This document shows, piece by piece, positions 8,957 through 18,020 of a DNA stretch of 64,000 nt. Position numbers and translations under genes: made by a program. Origin of the DNA: an uncultured Bacteroidaceae bacterium (GTDB lineage: Bacteria > Bacteroidota > Bacteroidia > Bacteroidales > Bacteroidaceae); the NCBI GenBank assembly GCA_944321635.1, contig CALULY010000010.1, forward strand, positions 1 to 64,000. The letters run 5' to 3'. Positions within the stretch are counted from its first letter, which is position 1. Every line of letters begins with the position of its first letter. Below the pieces are notes generated by a model. It was given only the letters and a program-made list of their open reading frames with translations. It made no database searches and was not told the origin of the DNA.

Positions 8957-9529
8957 TCATTTGTATAAATCATCGTCATAGTCAAAGTCGCACGGGACAT
9001 CGGCCAGCTTGGCACGGCAAACATCCTTGGGGGACATGATGGCCTTGTCCAACGGGATGCGCCAATCTATGCCGAGCGCATCATCTATGGCCTGCACGCC
9101 ACCCTCGCTGGACGGTGCGTAAAAGGCATCGCATTTGTACTGGAAGACGGCTTCATCGCTCAAAACAGCGAAACCATGCGCGAAACCGCGCGGAATGAAG
9201 AATTGCAAATGGTTTTCCTCTGTCAGCTCCACAGCCACATGACGGCCGAAAGTCGGAGAACCTCGGCGTATGTCAACGGCGACATCAAGCACCCGGCCTC
9301 GCACACACCGCACAAGCTTGCTCTGGGTGTAGGGCATCTTCTGGTAGTGCAGACCACGCAGCACGCCATACACCGACTTGCTCTCGTTGTCCTGCACGAA
9401 ACGGATGGGGCGCACCTTCTCATCAAACTCTCGTTGGGAAAAAGACTCGAAGAAGTAGCCGCGCTCATCGGTGAACACCCGTGGCTTGATGATGACTACT
9501 CCCTCTATTGCGGTTTTTATTACCTCCAT
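8957..9529 (-). CDS. rfbC: dTDP-4-dehydrorhamnose 3,5-epimerase
   Basis: RfbC epimerises dTDP-4-keto-6-deoxyglucose at C3 and C5. The 190-residue cupin-fold protein has GVLRGLHYQ with the catalytic histidine, DVAVDIRRGSPTFG, and FIPRGFAHGF. Length is normal. The gene sits eight bases after rfbA and one base before the chosen rfbD start, consistent with one transcript. Confidence 0.97.
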   Translation of the reverse strand: MEVIKTAIEGVVIIKPRVFTDERGYFFESFSQREFDEKVRPIRFVQDNESKSVYGVLRGLHYQKMPYTQSKLVRCVRGRVLDVAVDIRRGSPTFGRHVAVELTEENHLQFFIPRGFAHGFAVLSDEAVFQYKCDAFYAPSSEGGVQAIDDALGIDWRIPLDKAIMSPKDVCRAKLADVPCDFDYDDDLYK

Positions 9530-9537
9530 GACAACAG

Positions 9538-10434
9538 TTATTGCTTATTGAGGTGGTCTGTTTCGTTGACCACTTTCATCAGATATTGACCATATTGATT
9601 CTTCAGCATCGGACGGGCGACATCCAACATCTTGTCACGGCTGATCCAGCCCTTGCCGTATGCGATGCCTTCAAGGCAGGCTATCTTGAGACCTTGCCTT
9701 TTCTCGATGACTTCAACAAATATTGATGCCTCTGCCAATGAGTCATGCGTGCCTGTGTCCAGCCAGGCAAAGCCACGGCCAAGGGGTTTGACCTTGAGTT
9801 GTCCTTGTGCCAGAAAGTGTTGGTTGACACTCGTTATCTCCAACTCACCGCGTGCCGACGGCTTGATGCCTTTTGCCACGCGCACCACCTCGTTTGGGTA
9901 GAAGTAGAGTCCTACGACAGCGTAATGGGACTTGGGGACAGCCGGCTTTTCCTCAATGGAAAGGCAATTGCCGTCGGAATCAAACTCTGCGACACCGTAA
10001 CGTTCCGGGTCGTCAACCCAATAACCGAAGACTGTCGCCTTGCCTCCTTGCTCTGCCTCGGCGACCGCCTCGTCAAGCAGCTCGGTGAAACCCGCGCCAT
10101 GGAAGATGTTGTCACCCAAGACAAGGCACACGGCGTCATCGCCAATGAACTCCTCGCCGATGATGAACGCTTGCGCCAGCCCGTCAGGTGAGGGCTGTTC
10201 TGCATATTCAAAGCGGACACCGTAATCGCTACCGTCACCAAGCAACCGTTTGAAGCCTGGCAAATCCTGGGGGGTAGAGATGATGAGGATGTCACGGATG
10301 CCCGCAAGCATCAACACCGATATGGGATAGTAGACCATGGGCTTGTCGTAAATCGGGAGCAATTGCTTGCTCACGCCCTTGGTGATAGGATAAAGGCGGG
10401 TTCCCGAACCGCCTGCGAGCACTATGCCTTTCAT
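9538..10434 (-). CDS. rfbA: Glucose-1-phosphate thymidylyltransferase
   Basis: RfbA makes dTDP-glucose from glucose-1-phosphate and dTTP, the entry step of dTDP-rhamnose synthesis. The 298 residues start [18 protein letters not shown], the nucleotidyltransferase phosphate loop, and carry [22 protein letters not shown] (metal-binding Asp) and EEKP. First gene of the cluster; a TAnnTTTG promoter lies about 55 bases upstream, behind a family D repeat array. Confidence 0.97.
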   Translation of the reverse strand: MKGIVLAGGSGTRLYPITKGVSKQLLPIYDKPMVYYPISVLMLAGIRDILIISTPQDLPGFKRLLGDGSDYGVRFEYAEQPSPDGLAQAFIIGEEFIGDDAVCLVLGDNIFHGAGFTELLDEAVAEAEQGGKATVFGYWVDDPERYGVAEFDSDGNCLSIEEKPAVPKSHYAVVGLYFYPNEVVRVAKGIKPSARGELEITSVNQHFLAQGQLKVKPLGRGFAWLDTGTHDSLAEASIFVEVIEKRQGLKIACLEGIAYGKGWISRDKMLDVARPMLKNQYGQYLMKVVNETDHLNKQ

Positions 10435-10487
10435 CTTTTATGTTTTATTACAGTAGATTGCTTGGCGCGACAAGCGCATAAGCAAGG

Positions 10488-10495
10488 CAAAGATA
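10488..10495 (-). promoter_or_regulatory. Predicted -7 element of the rfb operon
   Basis: Minus-strand TATCTTTG matches TAnnTTTG, 54 bases ahead of the rfbA start. Further upstream, at 10558-10645, are four 22-base-spaced repeats (family D) that could be operator sites; that link is inference. Confidence 0.6.
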
Positions 10496-10557
10496 CGAAA
10501 GCAATGTATAGCAACATAAGAACACGAGATAAATTCACCCTTGAAGCTGGTAAAAAT

Positions 10558-10645
10558 CATTGTATGCAACGGACGAAATCATTGTATGCAAACTGGAAAA
10601 ACATTGTATGTTTCCTCGGTTTGCATCGTATGCTTTTCGCAAAAC
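10558..10645. repeat. Family D array: four repeats spaced exactly 22 bases
   Basis: CATTGTATGCAAC at 10558, CATTGTATGCAAAC at 10580, CATTGTATGTTTC at 10602 and CATCGTATGCTTTTC at 10624 are each 22 bases apart. The array lies upstream of the rfbA promoter and downstream of the flippase-like gene, both on the minus strand. Only copy of this family in the window. Confidence 0.75.
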
Positions 10646-10672
10646 GGGCCAAAGCCGCAGATGCAAAACCAG

Positions 10673-11638
10673 TCATGCCTTGCGGAATTGCAAAAGGAAA
10701 AGGCTCACTACGCCCATAGCCACGACGAGAAACGTCTGGATCGTGTGCACGACCAATGCAAACAACCCCGCGTCAGAGCGTGAGACACCGTACATCATCA
10801 AGCCCACAATGACAACATAGTGCCATGGCCCGGCCCCGTTGGGCGTAGGGACGACGACCGCAAAACTGCCCAGCACAAACAGCACCAGACCCGCCATGCC
10901 GTCAAGCTCGGACAAAAAGCCGAAACAGTAGAACGTGAGGTAGAAATGCAAATAATAACACACCCAGATGCACACTGTGTAGAAGATGAAGAGCCACGGG
11001 CGGCGTACTTTGGTGATGCTCATCGCGCCATGATACATGTTAGCCAACATCGACTTGACTTTAGCCCAGAAAGCAAAACGGCTCAACACCCACCAAAGCA
11101 CGAGCAATGCCGCGACAGCACAAGCAGCCAGCAGATAGAAACGTGATGAATGGAAAATGCCAGTGTAGCTGCCTGCATCAACCCCCGTCGTCTCAAAGAA
11201 ATCGAGGAACACACCCCTGTCAAGCACAAAAGCCAGGAACGAGATGAGAAGGATGCACACCATGTCAATGGCGCGCTCAGTGACTATCGTACCGAGAGAA
11301 CTGGAGAAAGCTATGCCGTCATACCTCTTTAATAATGCACACCTCGACACTTCTCCGACACGCGGTATGACGATGTTCATCATGTATGCGACATTTACGG
11401 AATTCACGCAGAGGGCATTTGGCACATCAATGCCCATGGGCTGCAACAATATGCGCCATCTCACGCCACGGACCACGTAGCTCATCGCCCCGAAAAACAA
11501 CGACGCGGCCATCCACCACCAATCCATTTCGGAAAGGCTTTCACCAAAAGAGGAAAAATCAAAGTCCCTGTATATCCAGACAAGCAAAGCCACCCCGACA
11601 AGCAAGGGGAGCAGCACCTTGAAAGCCTTTTTGACCAC
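10673..11638 (-). CDS. Flippase-like integral membrane protein (LPG-synthase-TM family)
   Basis: A 321-residue protein with about eight membrane helices of the family that includes the membrane half of lysylphosphatidylglycerol synthase (often annotated UPF0104 or YbhN-like). Visible family features are VRGVRWRILLQPMG near 62, the RVGEVSRCALLKRYDGI stretch near 116 and PTPNGAGPWHYVVI near 261. Such proteins are thought to move or modify lipids or glycolipids; the substrate cannot be told. It is transcribed toward rfbA but separated by 240 bases containing family D repeats, so it may be a separate unit. Confidence 0.8.
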   Translation of the reverse strand: MVKKAFKVLLPLLVGVALLVWIYRDFDFSSFGESLSEMDWWWMAASLFFGAMSYVVRGVRWRILLQPMGIDVPNALCVNSVNVAYMMNIVIPRVGEVSRCALLKRYDGIAFSSSLGTIVTERAIDMVCILLISFLAFVLDRGVFLDFFETTGVDAGSYTGIFHSSRFYLLAACAVAALLVLWWVLSRFAFWAKVKSMLANMYHGAMSITKVRRPWLFIFYTVCIWVCYYLHFYLTFYCFGFLSELDGMAGLVLFVLGSFAVVVPTPNGAGPWHYVVIVGLMMYGVSRSDAGLFALVVHTIQTFLVVAMGVVSLFLLQFRKA

Positions 11639-11721
11639 CGTTAAGACGTTATTTGCATTAAATTAATACCTTTGTTTCACCAAAACAGGTCATGCGAGGT
11701 CAAAACAACAGTGCCTGACAC

Positions 11722-11751
11722 TTGTTTTGCACACGTCTTGCCCTATATTTG
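11722..11751 (+). promoter_or_regulatory. Predicted promoter of rsmA
   Basis: TTG at 11722-11724 lies 19 bases before TATATTTG at 11744-11751, matching the Bacteroidetes consensus. It is about 60 bases upstream of rsmA. Confidence 0.65.
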
Positions 11752-11809
11752 CAGGATGCAAAGATAACATTAAATGGAATAAGAGCATTTTGGTCAAACT
11801 TCAAAGTCT

Positions 11810-12595
11810 GTGGCAACCATGTATGTCAAACCAAAGAAATCATTGGGACAACACTTCCTCAAAGACCTCGGCATCGCCTCGTCGATAGCCGACACCGTTG
11901 ACAGTTGCCCCGGCCTCCCAATCCTGGAGGTAGGACCTGGCACGGGCGTGCTCACCCGCTTCCTCCTTGCCAAAGGCAGGGATTTGAAGGTCGTGGAACT
12001 GGATGGCGAGTCCGTGGGCTACTTGAGGGAAAGGCTGCCAAACCTTGAAGATTCCATAATAGAGGACGATTTTCTGAAAATGCACCTGGAAAACGTCTTC
12101 GGAGGTCGGCAATTCGTGCTCACGGGCAACTACCCGTACAACATTTCCAGCCAGATATTTTTCAAATTGCTCGACAACAAAGAGCTGATACCGTGCTGCA
12201 CGGGGATGATACAAAAGGAGGTGGCCGAGAGGATTACCGCCACACCAGGCAGCAAAGCCTATGGAATATTGAGCGTCTTGCTACAAGTCTGGTACGATGC
12301 CGAATATCTTTTCACAGTCAATGAGGACGTGTTCAACCCTCCTCCGAAAGTCAAGAGCGCAGTCATCAGGCTCACAAGGAACAATGTCAAGAGCCTGCCA
12401 TGCGACAGCAGACTGCTAAAGCAAGTGGTCAAGGCTACGTTCAACCAAAGGCGGAAGACAATCAGAAACTCCATAAAATCCATCACAGGCGACAAGCCCA
12501 TTCCGGAAGAATACCTCGGCAAACGACCAGAACAATTGTCGATAGCAGACTTCATGAGGCTTACCAACCAGATTGATGAAGCCTTGAGGAAATAA
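11810..12595 (+). CDS. rsmA: 16S rRNA dimethyladenosine transferase
   Basis: RsmA (KsgA) dimethylates two adjacent adenines in the 3' helix of 16S rRNA late in 30S assembly. The protein has KKSLGQHFLKD at the N-terminus, the SAM-binding EVGPGTGVLT near 41 and the catalytic NYPYNISSQI near 107. The reading frame opens with GTG at 11810; an ATG at 11819 (three codons later) is equally possible. It is followed 37 bases later by mgtE on the same strand. Confidence 0.95.
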   Translation: MATMYVKPKKSLGQHFLKDLGIASSIADTVDSCPGLPILEVGPGTGVLTRFLLAKGRDLKVVELDGESVGYLRERLPNLEDSIIEDDFLKMHLENVFGGRQFVLTGNYPYNISSQIFFKLLDNKELIPCCTGMIQKEVAERITATPGSKAYGILSVLLQVWYDAEYLFTVNEDVFNPPPKVKSAVIRLTRNNVKSLPCDSRLLKQVVKATFNQRRKTIRNSIKSITGDKPIPEEYLGKRPEQLSIADFMRLTNQIDEALRK

Positions 12596-12632
12596 GAAAA
12601 CAACACAACCAACCGACTAACAGCACAAGGCA

Positions 12633-13973
12633 ATGGAAGAAGCTTTATTGGAGAAAGTGACAAGCCTGATCGATGGCAAAGACTTCGAACAGCTGAGGCA
12701 GATGCTCACGACAATGCACCCGGCCGACATTGCCGAACTGTGTGACGAGCTTGAGCCCGAACAAGCCAAATCGATATTCCCGTTGCTCGACAACGAGACT
12801 GCCGCCGATGTGCTTGTCGAGATGGACGAAGACAAGCGAAAAGACTTCTTGAAAGTCCTCCCTCCCGAGATCATCGCAAAAAAATTCGTTGACCACATGG
12901 ACTCCGACGATGCGGTGGACCTCATTCAGGAGATGGACGAGAACAAGCAGGAAGAGATACTTTCGCACATCGAGGACATCGAGCAAGCGGGCGACATAGT
13001 TGACCTGCTCAAGTATGATGAGGACACTGCCGGCGGATTGATGGGAACCGAGATGGTCGTGGTCAACGAGAACTGGAGTATGCCCGAGTGCCTAAAAGAG
13101 ATGAGGCAGCAGGCAGAGGACATGGACGAGATATACTATGTCTATGTCATTGACGACGACGAGAGGCTGAGAGGGGTGTTCCCGTTAAAAAGGATGATTA
13201 CAAGTCCATCCGTCTCCAAGGTCAAGCACGTGATGAAAAAGGACCCGGTGTCGGTAAAGGTTGACACTCCCATCGAAGAAGTAGCACAATTGATAGAGAA
13301 ATATGACCTGGTAGCCATCCCCGTGGTGGACAGCATCGGCCGCCTCGTCGGACGGATCACCGTCGATGACGTGATGGACGAAGTGCGTGAACAAGCCGAA
13401 AGGGAATACCAATTGGCATCAGGTCTCTCCACCGACGTAGAGACCGACGACAGCGTGGTAGACCAGACCAAGGCACGCCTGCCCTGGCTGATGATCGGGA
13501 TGATTGGCGGCATCTGCAATTCGCTCATACTCGGCAATTTCGACGCTACGTTCAAGCGATTTCCGGAGATGGCATTGTACATCCCGCTCATCGGAGGCAC
13601 TGGCGGCAACGTAGGCACGCAGTCCTCGGCCATAATCGTACAAGGACTGGCAAAGAACTCGCTCAACACCAACAAGGTGCTTAAGCAAGTATTCAAGGAA
13701 TCATTGGTCGCGTTGGTCAATGCCACAATCATCTCTATGCTCGTCTACATTTACAACTTCGTCAGGTACGGTAGCCACGCCACCGTAACCTACTCGGTGT
13801 CGATAAGCCTGTTCGCGGTGGTGATGTTCGCCTCGATCTTCGGGACATTCGTGCCATTGACATTCGAGCGTCTGAAGATCGACCCTGCAATAGCGACCGG
13901 CCCGTTCATAGCAATCATAAACGACATCACAGGGATGCTGCTCTACATGGGCATCACCGTGGCCCTGTCGTGA
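12633..13973 (+). CDS. mgtE: Magnesium transporter MgtE
   Basis: MgtE is a homodimeric Mg2+ channel gated by cytosolic Mg2+. The 446 residues show the family order: an acidic helical MgtE N-domain (1-130) with ADIAELCDELEP, two CBS domains (about 130-255) ending VDDVMDEV, a connecting helix, and five membrane helices from about 280 with PLIGGTGGNVGTQSSA. Complete, with normal length. It follows rsmA closely and may share its transcript. Confidence 0.95.
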   Translation: MEEALLEKVTSLIDGKDFEQLRQMLTTMHPADIAELCDELEPEQAKSIFPLLDNETAADVLVEMDEDKRKDFLKVLPPEIIAKKFVDHMDSDDAVDLIQEMDENKQEEILSHIEDIEQAGDIVDLLKYDEDTAGGLMGTEMVVVNENWSMPECLKEMRQQAEDMDEIYYVYVIDDDERLRGVFPLKRMITSPSVSKVKHVMKKDPVSVKVDTPIEEVAQLIEKYDLVAIPVVDSIGRLVGRITVDDVMDEVREQAEREYQLASGLSTDVETDDSVVDQTKARLPWLMIGMIGGICNSLILGNFDATFKRFPEMALYIPLIGGTGGNVGTQSSAIIVQGLAKNSLNTNKVLKQVFKESLVALVNATIISMLVYIYNFVRYGSHATVTYSVSISLFAVVMFASIFGTFVPLTFERLKIDPAIATGPFIAIINDITGMLLYMGITVALS

Positions 13974-14020
13974 CACCGCCGCGCCAAACTCGAATAATAA
14001 ACACAAAAACATCATAAAAC

Positions 14021-15781
14021 ATGGAATCAGAGAACCTAATCGAGCAAACCAGCAACGAAACTCCTGAAAAGAAAGCCTATACCAAGCAGGAAATAATCGC
14101 CAGGCTCGAAGAACTTTCCAAAGAGCCGGAAAAGGCCGAAAGACAAGAAGTGGAGTCACTCAAGCAATCCTACTACAAACTCCGCAAAAGCGAAGTCGAA
14201 AAGGAAAAAGCCGCATTCCTCGAAGCAGGAGGCGACGAAAACGAATTCAAGCCCTCGCAAGACGCCGATGAACCGGAATTCAAAAGGCTCATGGGCATCA
14301 TAAGGGAAGAACGCAACAAGCTCAATGCCGAACTGGAAAGGCAAAAAGAGGAGAACCTTGAGAAAAAGACAGCCATAATCAACCGCATCAAGGAACTGAC
14401 CGAGGCGGAAGATGTAAACAAGGCTTACAACGAATTCAAGCAACTCCGCGACGAGTGGAACAGCATCAAACTCGTCCCGGCAACCAAGAGCAACGAACTG
14501 TGGAAGAATTACCAGCACTATGTGGAACAGTTCTACGACCTGCTCAAGATAAACAACGAGCTCCGCAGCTACGACTTCAAGAAGAACCTGGAACTCAAAC
14601 AATCACTCTGCGATGTGGCCGAAAGGCTCACAACCGAGAGCGATGTCGTCTCAGCCTTCCACCAACTGCAGAACCTCCACCAAGAGTACCGCGAGACAGG
14701 CCCTGTCGCGCCGGAACTGAGGGAGGAAATCTGGGCACGATTCAAGGCGGCCTCGACCATCATCAACAAACGCTACCAGCAACACTTTGAGGAAATAAAG
14801 GAAAAGGAACAGAAGGCACTCGACGAGAAGACCGTCATCTGCGAAATCGTCGAAAGCATCAACGCCGCCGAAATCAAGACCTACGCCGACTGGGATGCCA
14901 AGACCGCCGAGGTAATAGCCCTGCAAGCCAAGTGGAAGACCATAGGCTTCGCACCGCAGAAAATGAACCAGAAGATTTACGACCGCTTCCGCGAAGCCTG
15001 CAACCTCTTCTTCAAGAACAAAGGCGACTTCTATAAAGGCATGAAAGAGCAGATGTCCGCCAACCTTGCCAAGAAAGTGGAACTCTGCGAGAAAGCCGAA
15101 AGCCTCAAGGACAGCACCGACTGGAAAGCGACATCCGAAGCCCTCGCCGCCCTCCAGAAAGAATGGAAAGAGATCGGCCCCGTCGCCCGCAAGCAATCAG
15201 AAGCAGTGTGGAAACGATTCATCGACGCCTGCGACTACTTCTTCGAGCAACGCAACAAGGTCAACAAATCACAAAAGAGCGTCGAGCGCACCAACCTCGC
15301 GGCCAAAAAAGGCATCATCGACGAGATGAAGGCTATCCCGGAGGACACAGACCCAGAGGAAGCAATCGAGAAGATCAAGGAACTGCAACAACGGTGGAAC
15401 GACACCGGCCACGTCCCGTTCAAAGACAAGGACAAGGTGTACAAGGAGTACCGCGAAGTGGCCGACCACTGGTATGACCTGCTCCGCAAGACCGTCTCCG
15501 AGAAACGCCTCTCTTCGTTCAAAGCCAACATGGCAGCCCGGGGCAACGACGGGACCGGCAGCGTGCACCGTGAGAAAGACCGCCTGCTCAGGCAGCGCGA
15601 CAACATGAGGAACGAGCTGAAGACCTACGAGAACAACCTCACCTTCCTCAACTTCACCTCCAAGGACGGCAACGCACTGCTCGCCGAAATCAACCGCAAG
15701 GTCGAGAAGCTCAAAGACGACATCCGCCTCGTGGAAGACAAAATCAAGGCCATAGACGAGATGGAGGCACAACAAGACTGA
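14021..15781 (+). CDS. DUF349 repeat protein
   Basis: A 586-residue, highly charged, Glu/Lys-rich protein made mostly of predicted coiled coil. It carries several DUF349 repeats, recognisable by recurring segments such as LRDEWNSIKLVPATKSNELWKNY, LQAKWKTIGFAP and LQKEWKEIGPVARKQ spaced about 70 residues apart. No signal peptide or membrane helix, so probably cytoplasmic. The biochemical role of the family in Bacteroidetes is not known to me. It follows mgtE by 47 bases and ends in a strong terminator. Confidence 0.85.
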   Translation: MESENLIEQTSNETPEKKAYTKQEIIARLEELSKEPEKAERQEVESLKQSYYKLRKSEVEKEKAAFLEAGGDENEFKPSQDADEPEFKRLMGIIREERNKLNAELERQKEENLEKKTAIINRIKELTEAEDVNKAYNEFKQLRDEWNSIKLVPATKSNELWKNYQHYVEQFYDLLKINNELRSYDFKKNLELKQSLCDVAERLTTESDVVSAFHQLQNLHQEYRETGPVAPELREEIWARFKAASTIINKRYQQHFEEIKEKEQKALDEKTVICEIVESINAAEIKTYADWDAKTAEVIALQAKWKTIGFAPQKMNQKIYDRFREACNLFFKNKGDFYKGMKEQMSANLAKKVELCEKAESLKDSTDWKATSEALAALQKEWKEIGPVARKQSEAVWKRFIDACDYFFEQRNKVNKSQKSVERTNLAAKKGIIDEMKAIPEDTDPEEAIEKIKELQQRWNDTGHVPFKDKDKVYKEYREVADHWYDLLRKTVSEKRLSSFKANMAARGNDGTGSVHREKDRLLRQRDNMRNELKTYENNLTFLNFTSKDGNALLAEINRKVEKLKDDIRLVEDKIKAIDEMEAQQD

Positions 15782-15814
15782 CCGCGCACGCGGACAAAAC
15801 GCCTAACGGCATCC

Positions 15815-15856
15815 GGCCCGGGTCTCAGCGTCGCTGAGATCCGGGCCGCTCTTTTT
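15815..15856 (+). terminator. Rho-independent terminator after the DUF349 gene
   Basis: Arms 15815-15829 and 15833-15847 pair almost perfectly (GGCCCGGGTCTCAGC against GCTGAGATCCGGGCC), followed by GCTCTTTTTC. Confidence 0.9.
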
Positions 15857-15962
15857 CAGCCATCGGGCACGGCACACCGCACACCGCCACGGCCGCACAC
15901 GACGGTTTGGCAGCTACTTTCACTCCCCTATGACAGATGCAACAGATGCCAATTGAAAAGGG

Positions 15963-16036
15963 TCTTTTGTTATTGACAATAACAATGGTTGTAAGTGGCT
16001 ATAACAACCCTTGTTAGTCACACTATCAAAAGACAT
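15963..16036. repeat. Family A array, copy 1 (three 22-base units)
   Basis: Units start at 15967, 15989 and 16011. Each resembles TTGTAAGTG-N-CTTACAA or TTGTTATTG-N-CAATAACAA, itself near-palindromic. The edges GTCTTTTG and CAAAAGAC are inverted copies. It lies between the convergent DUF349 and POT genes; the rest of the gap (15857-16188) shows nothing else. Confidence 0.85.
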
Positions 16037-16188
16037 CTTTCCCGCCGCCCCCGTTTGCCTTATGACAAAAGGCCATACCGCCCCGCACCCGAGCCACGAC
16101 ACAAGCCGCCGAGACATAGAGGCATACGCCTCAACACCCGCCATTCACACACCCCAAACACCGCCCGCAATGCAAAGCCAGACAAAAG

Positions 16189-16222
16189 GAAAGGGGACGC
16201 GCCGTGCGGCACGCCCCCTTGA
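16189..16222 (-). terminator. Terminator of the POT transporter gene
   Basis: Arms 16191-16204 and 16207-16220 pair (AAGGGGACGCGCCG side). On the minus strand the stem runs into CCCCTTTTCCTTTTG. It lies about 20 bases past the stop. Confidence 0.8.
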
Positions 16223-16242
16223 CAACTGCATATCACTTATTC

Positions 16243-17808
16243 CTACTTAGTGACCCTCTCAAGCCAATTGACCATGCCAAGCATGACGGCCATGGAGATG
16301 AAGCATACGACAAAGAACACCGTCCAGCACTGCCAGATGGGGAACTTGTTGTACATCAACGGGCCGAGCCACAAGAACAAGTTGCCCACAGCCGTGGCAC
16401 CGAGCCACAAGCCTTGGCACAAGCCTTGGAGATGCTTTGGCGCAACCTTGGAGACAAATGACAGCCCGAGCGGCGAGATGAACAGCTCGGCAACCGTCAG
16501 GAAGAAATAGGTGACAATCAATATCCATGGCCCGACCTTCAGGGGATCCTTGATGTCCGCCGCGAGGCTGCGGAACTCCGTGGCCGAAGGATAGTCAACG
16601 AGCAACGAGTAGACGGCAAGGAACAGGTAGGCGATGCCTGCAATCGCCATGCCGATGGCAATCTTGCGCGGGGTGGAAATCTCCTTGCCTCTGCGTGTGA
16701 AATATCCAAGGAATGCCATGACGAGCGGCGTGAGCACGATGACAAAGAATGGATTGACAGCCTGCCATATCTCGGGGGCGATGCTCGATGTCACGACAAA
16801 ATCGCGTGCGAAGAACGACAGCGACTGCCCGTTCTGGTGGAACGAGAACCAGAAGAATATGGCGATGCCCAGCACCGCGAACAAAGCATAGAGGCGTTGC
16901 TTGATTTCCTTGGCCATCGCCGCCTTCTCCTCAGGAGTGTAGCCAGCTGCATCGGCCTTGACTTTCTTGCCCGGGGCTGGGAACATCCTCTTGGATGCCA
17001 GGAATATCACGAGCGAGATAAGCATTGCCACCACCGACGCTATGAACGAGTAGTGGACTCCGGTGTTGAACACGTCAAGGTACTGGCTGCAAAATGCACC
17101 CATGTCAGCCGGGATCGCGCCCGACACCTGCCCGACAAGCTGGTTGAGGTTGGCGAGCTGGTCTGACGCCATCGACGCGCCTTGCTCTATGTATTGGTGG
17201 CACAGCGCAGGCAGGTCGGCGTTGTAAGCCCAGTTGTGGGCCTTGAGCCACCACTCACGCAGCAACGGGGCGACGAATGGGGCAACGAGGCCTCCTATGT
17301 TGATGAACACATAAAAGATCTGGAAACCGGTGTCGCGGCGGCTCTTTGCGACCTTCAACGCCTCGGGGCCTCTCTTGGCCGCCTCGCGCTCAAAGTTGTC
17401 ATACATCTGCCCTACGATGGCTTGCAGGTTGCCTTTGAAAAGACCGTTGCCAAACGCGATCATCAACAACGCAAAACACGTCAACGGCAGCAGCCAATAG
17501 ATGTTGTCGGCAGTCGAAAGTATTGGGACGGCGAGGATGACATAGCCGAGGGACATAACGATGAGACCCCAGGTTATCGTCCCATTGTAGTTCTGCGTGC
17601 GGTCAGCGATGATGCCTCCCACGAGGCTGAGGACATAGATGCCGCAATAGAATACGGAATAGATGGTCGAACTCGTCTCTTCGCTCAGCCCGAACTTGGA
17701 ACAGAGGAACAAGACCAGCACGGCATTCATGATGTAGTAGCCGAACCTTTCGCCCATGTTGGCCAAGGCCGCTTGTATAAGGCCTTTAGGGTGGTTTTTA
17801 AAGAGCAT
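16243..17808 (-). CDS. Proton-dependent peptide transporter (POT/PTR family)
   Basis: A 521-residue major-facilitator protein that imports di- and tripeptides with protons. The POT signature lies at the start: NMGERFGYYIMNAVLVLFL contains the ExxERFxYY proton and peptide motif. About fourteen membrane helices with a long central insertion (roughly 170-270) follow, then AELFISPLGLSFVSK, the second family signature. Monocistronic: it has its own promoter and terminator. Some members take other substrates, so peptide import is family-based inference. Confidence 0.9.
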   Translation of the reverse strand: MLFKNHPKGLIQAALANMGERFGYYIMNAVLVLFLCSKFGLSEETSSTIYSVFYCGIYVLSLVGGIIADRTQNYNGTITWGLIVMSLGYVILAVPILSTADNIYWLLPLTCFALLMIAFGNGLFKGNLQAIVGQMYDNFEREAAKRGPEALKVAKSRRDTGFQIFYVFINIGGLVAPFVAPLLREWWLKAHNWAYNADLPALCHQYIEQGASMASDQLANLNQLVGQVSGAIPADMGAFCSQYLDVFNTGVHYSFIASVVAMLISLVIFLASKRMFPAPGKKVKADAAGYTPEEKAAMAKEIKQRLYALFAVLGIAIFFWFSFHQNGQSLSFFARDFVVTSSIAPEIWQAVNPFFVIVLTPLVMAFLGYFTRRGKEISTPRKIAIGMAIAGIAYLFLAVYSLLVDYPSATEFRSLAADIKDPLKVGPWILIVTYFFLTVAELFISPLGLSFVSKVAPKHLQGLCQGLWLGATAVGNLFLWLGPLMYNKFPIWQCWTVFFVVCFISMAVMLGMVNWLERVTK

Positions 17809-17857
17809 AAGATTGTTTGTTTTAGTTTTAATGATTAATGTTAGTATCCAATGGTCG

Positions 17858-17865
17858 CAAATATA
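17858..17865 (-). promoter_or_regulatory. Predicted -7 element of the POT transporter gene
   Basis: Minus-strand TATATTTG, about 50 bases ahead of the start. Confidence 0.55.
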
Positions 17866-17980
17866 AGGTTATTTGCAATATTTGTTTAGCCAATCAAGGC
17901 ATATTTTTGCCCAACCGCCCGTTACTACTAACTTTTTGTCATATTGCCTGCGTCAAAGGTTGCTTTGACGGCAATTGTTG

Positions 17981-17988
17981 TATTTTTG
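17981..17988 (+). promoter_or_regulatory. Predicted -7 element of the TRIC-type channel gene
   Basis: TATTTTTG lies 33 bases before the start at 18021. A TTTG at 17964 is closer than the usual 19-21 bases, so the -33 element is uncertain. Confidence 0.5.
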
Positions 17989-18020
17989 CCCCGACATTGA
18001 CGAAACTAAAAGATTGACCG

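Noticed and set aside
10541-10820. Short open frames over the family D repeats
   Set aside because: They run through direct repeats and into the antisense strand of the flippase-like gene; no start context or protein-like sequence.
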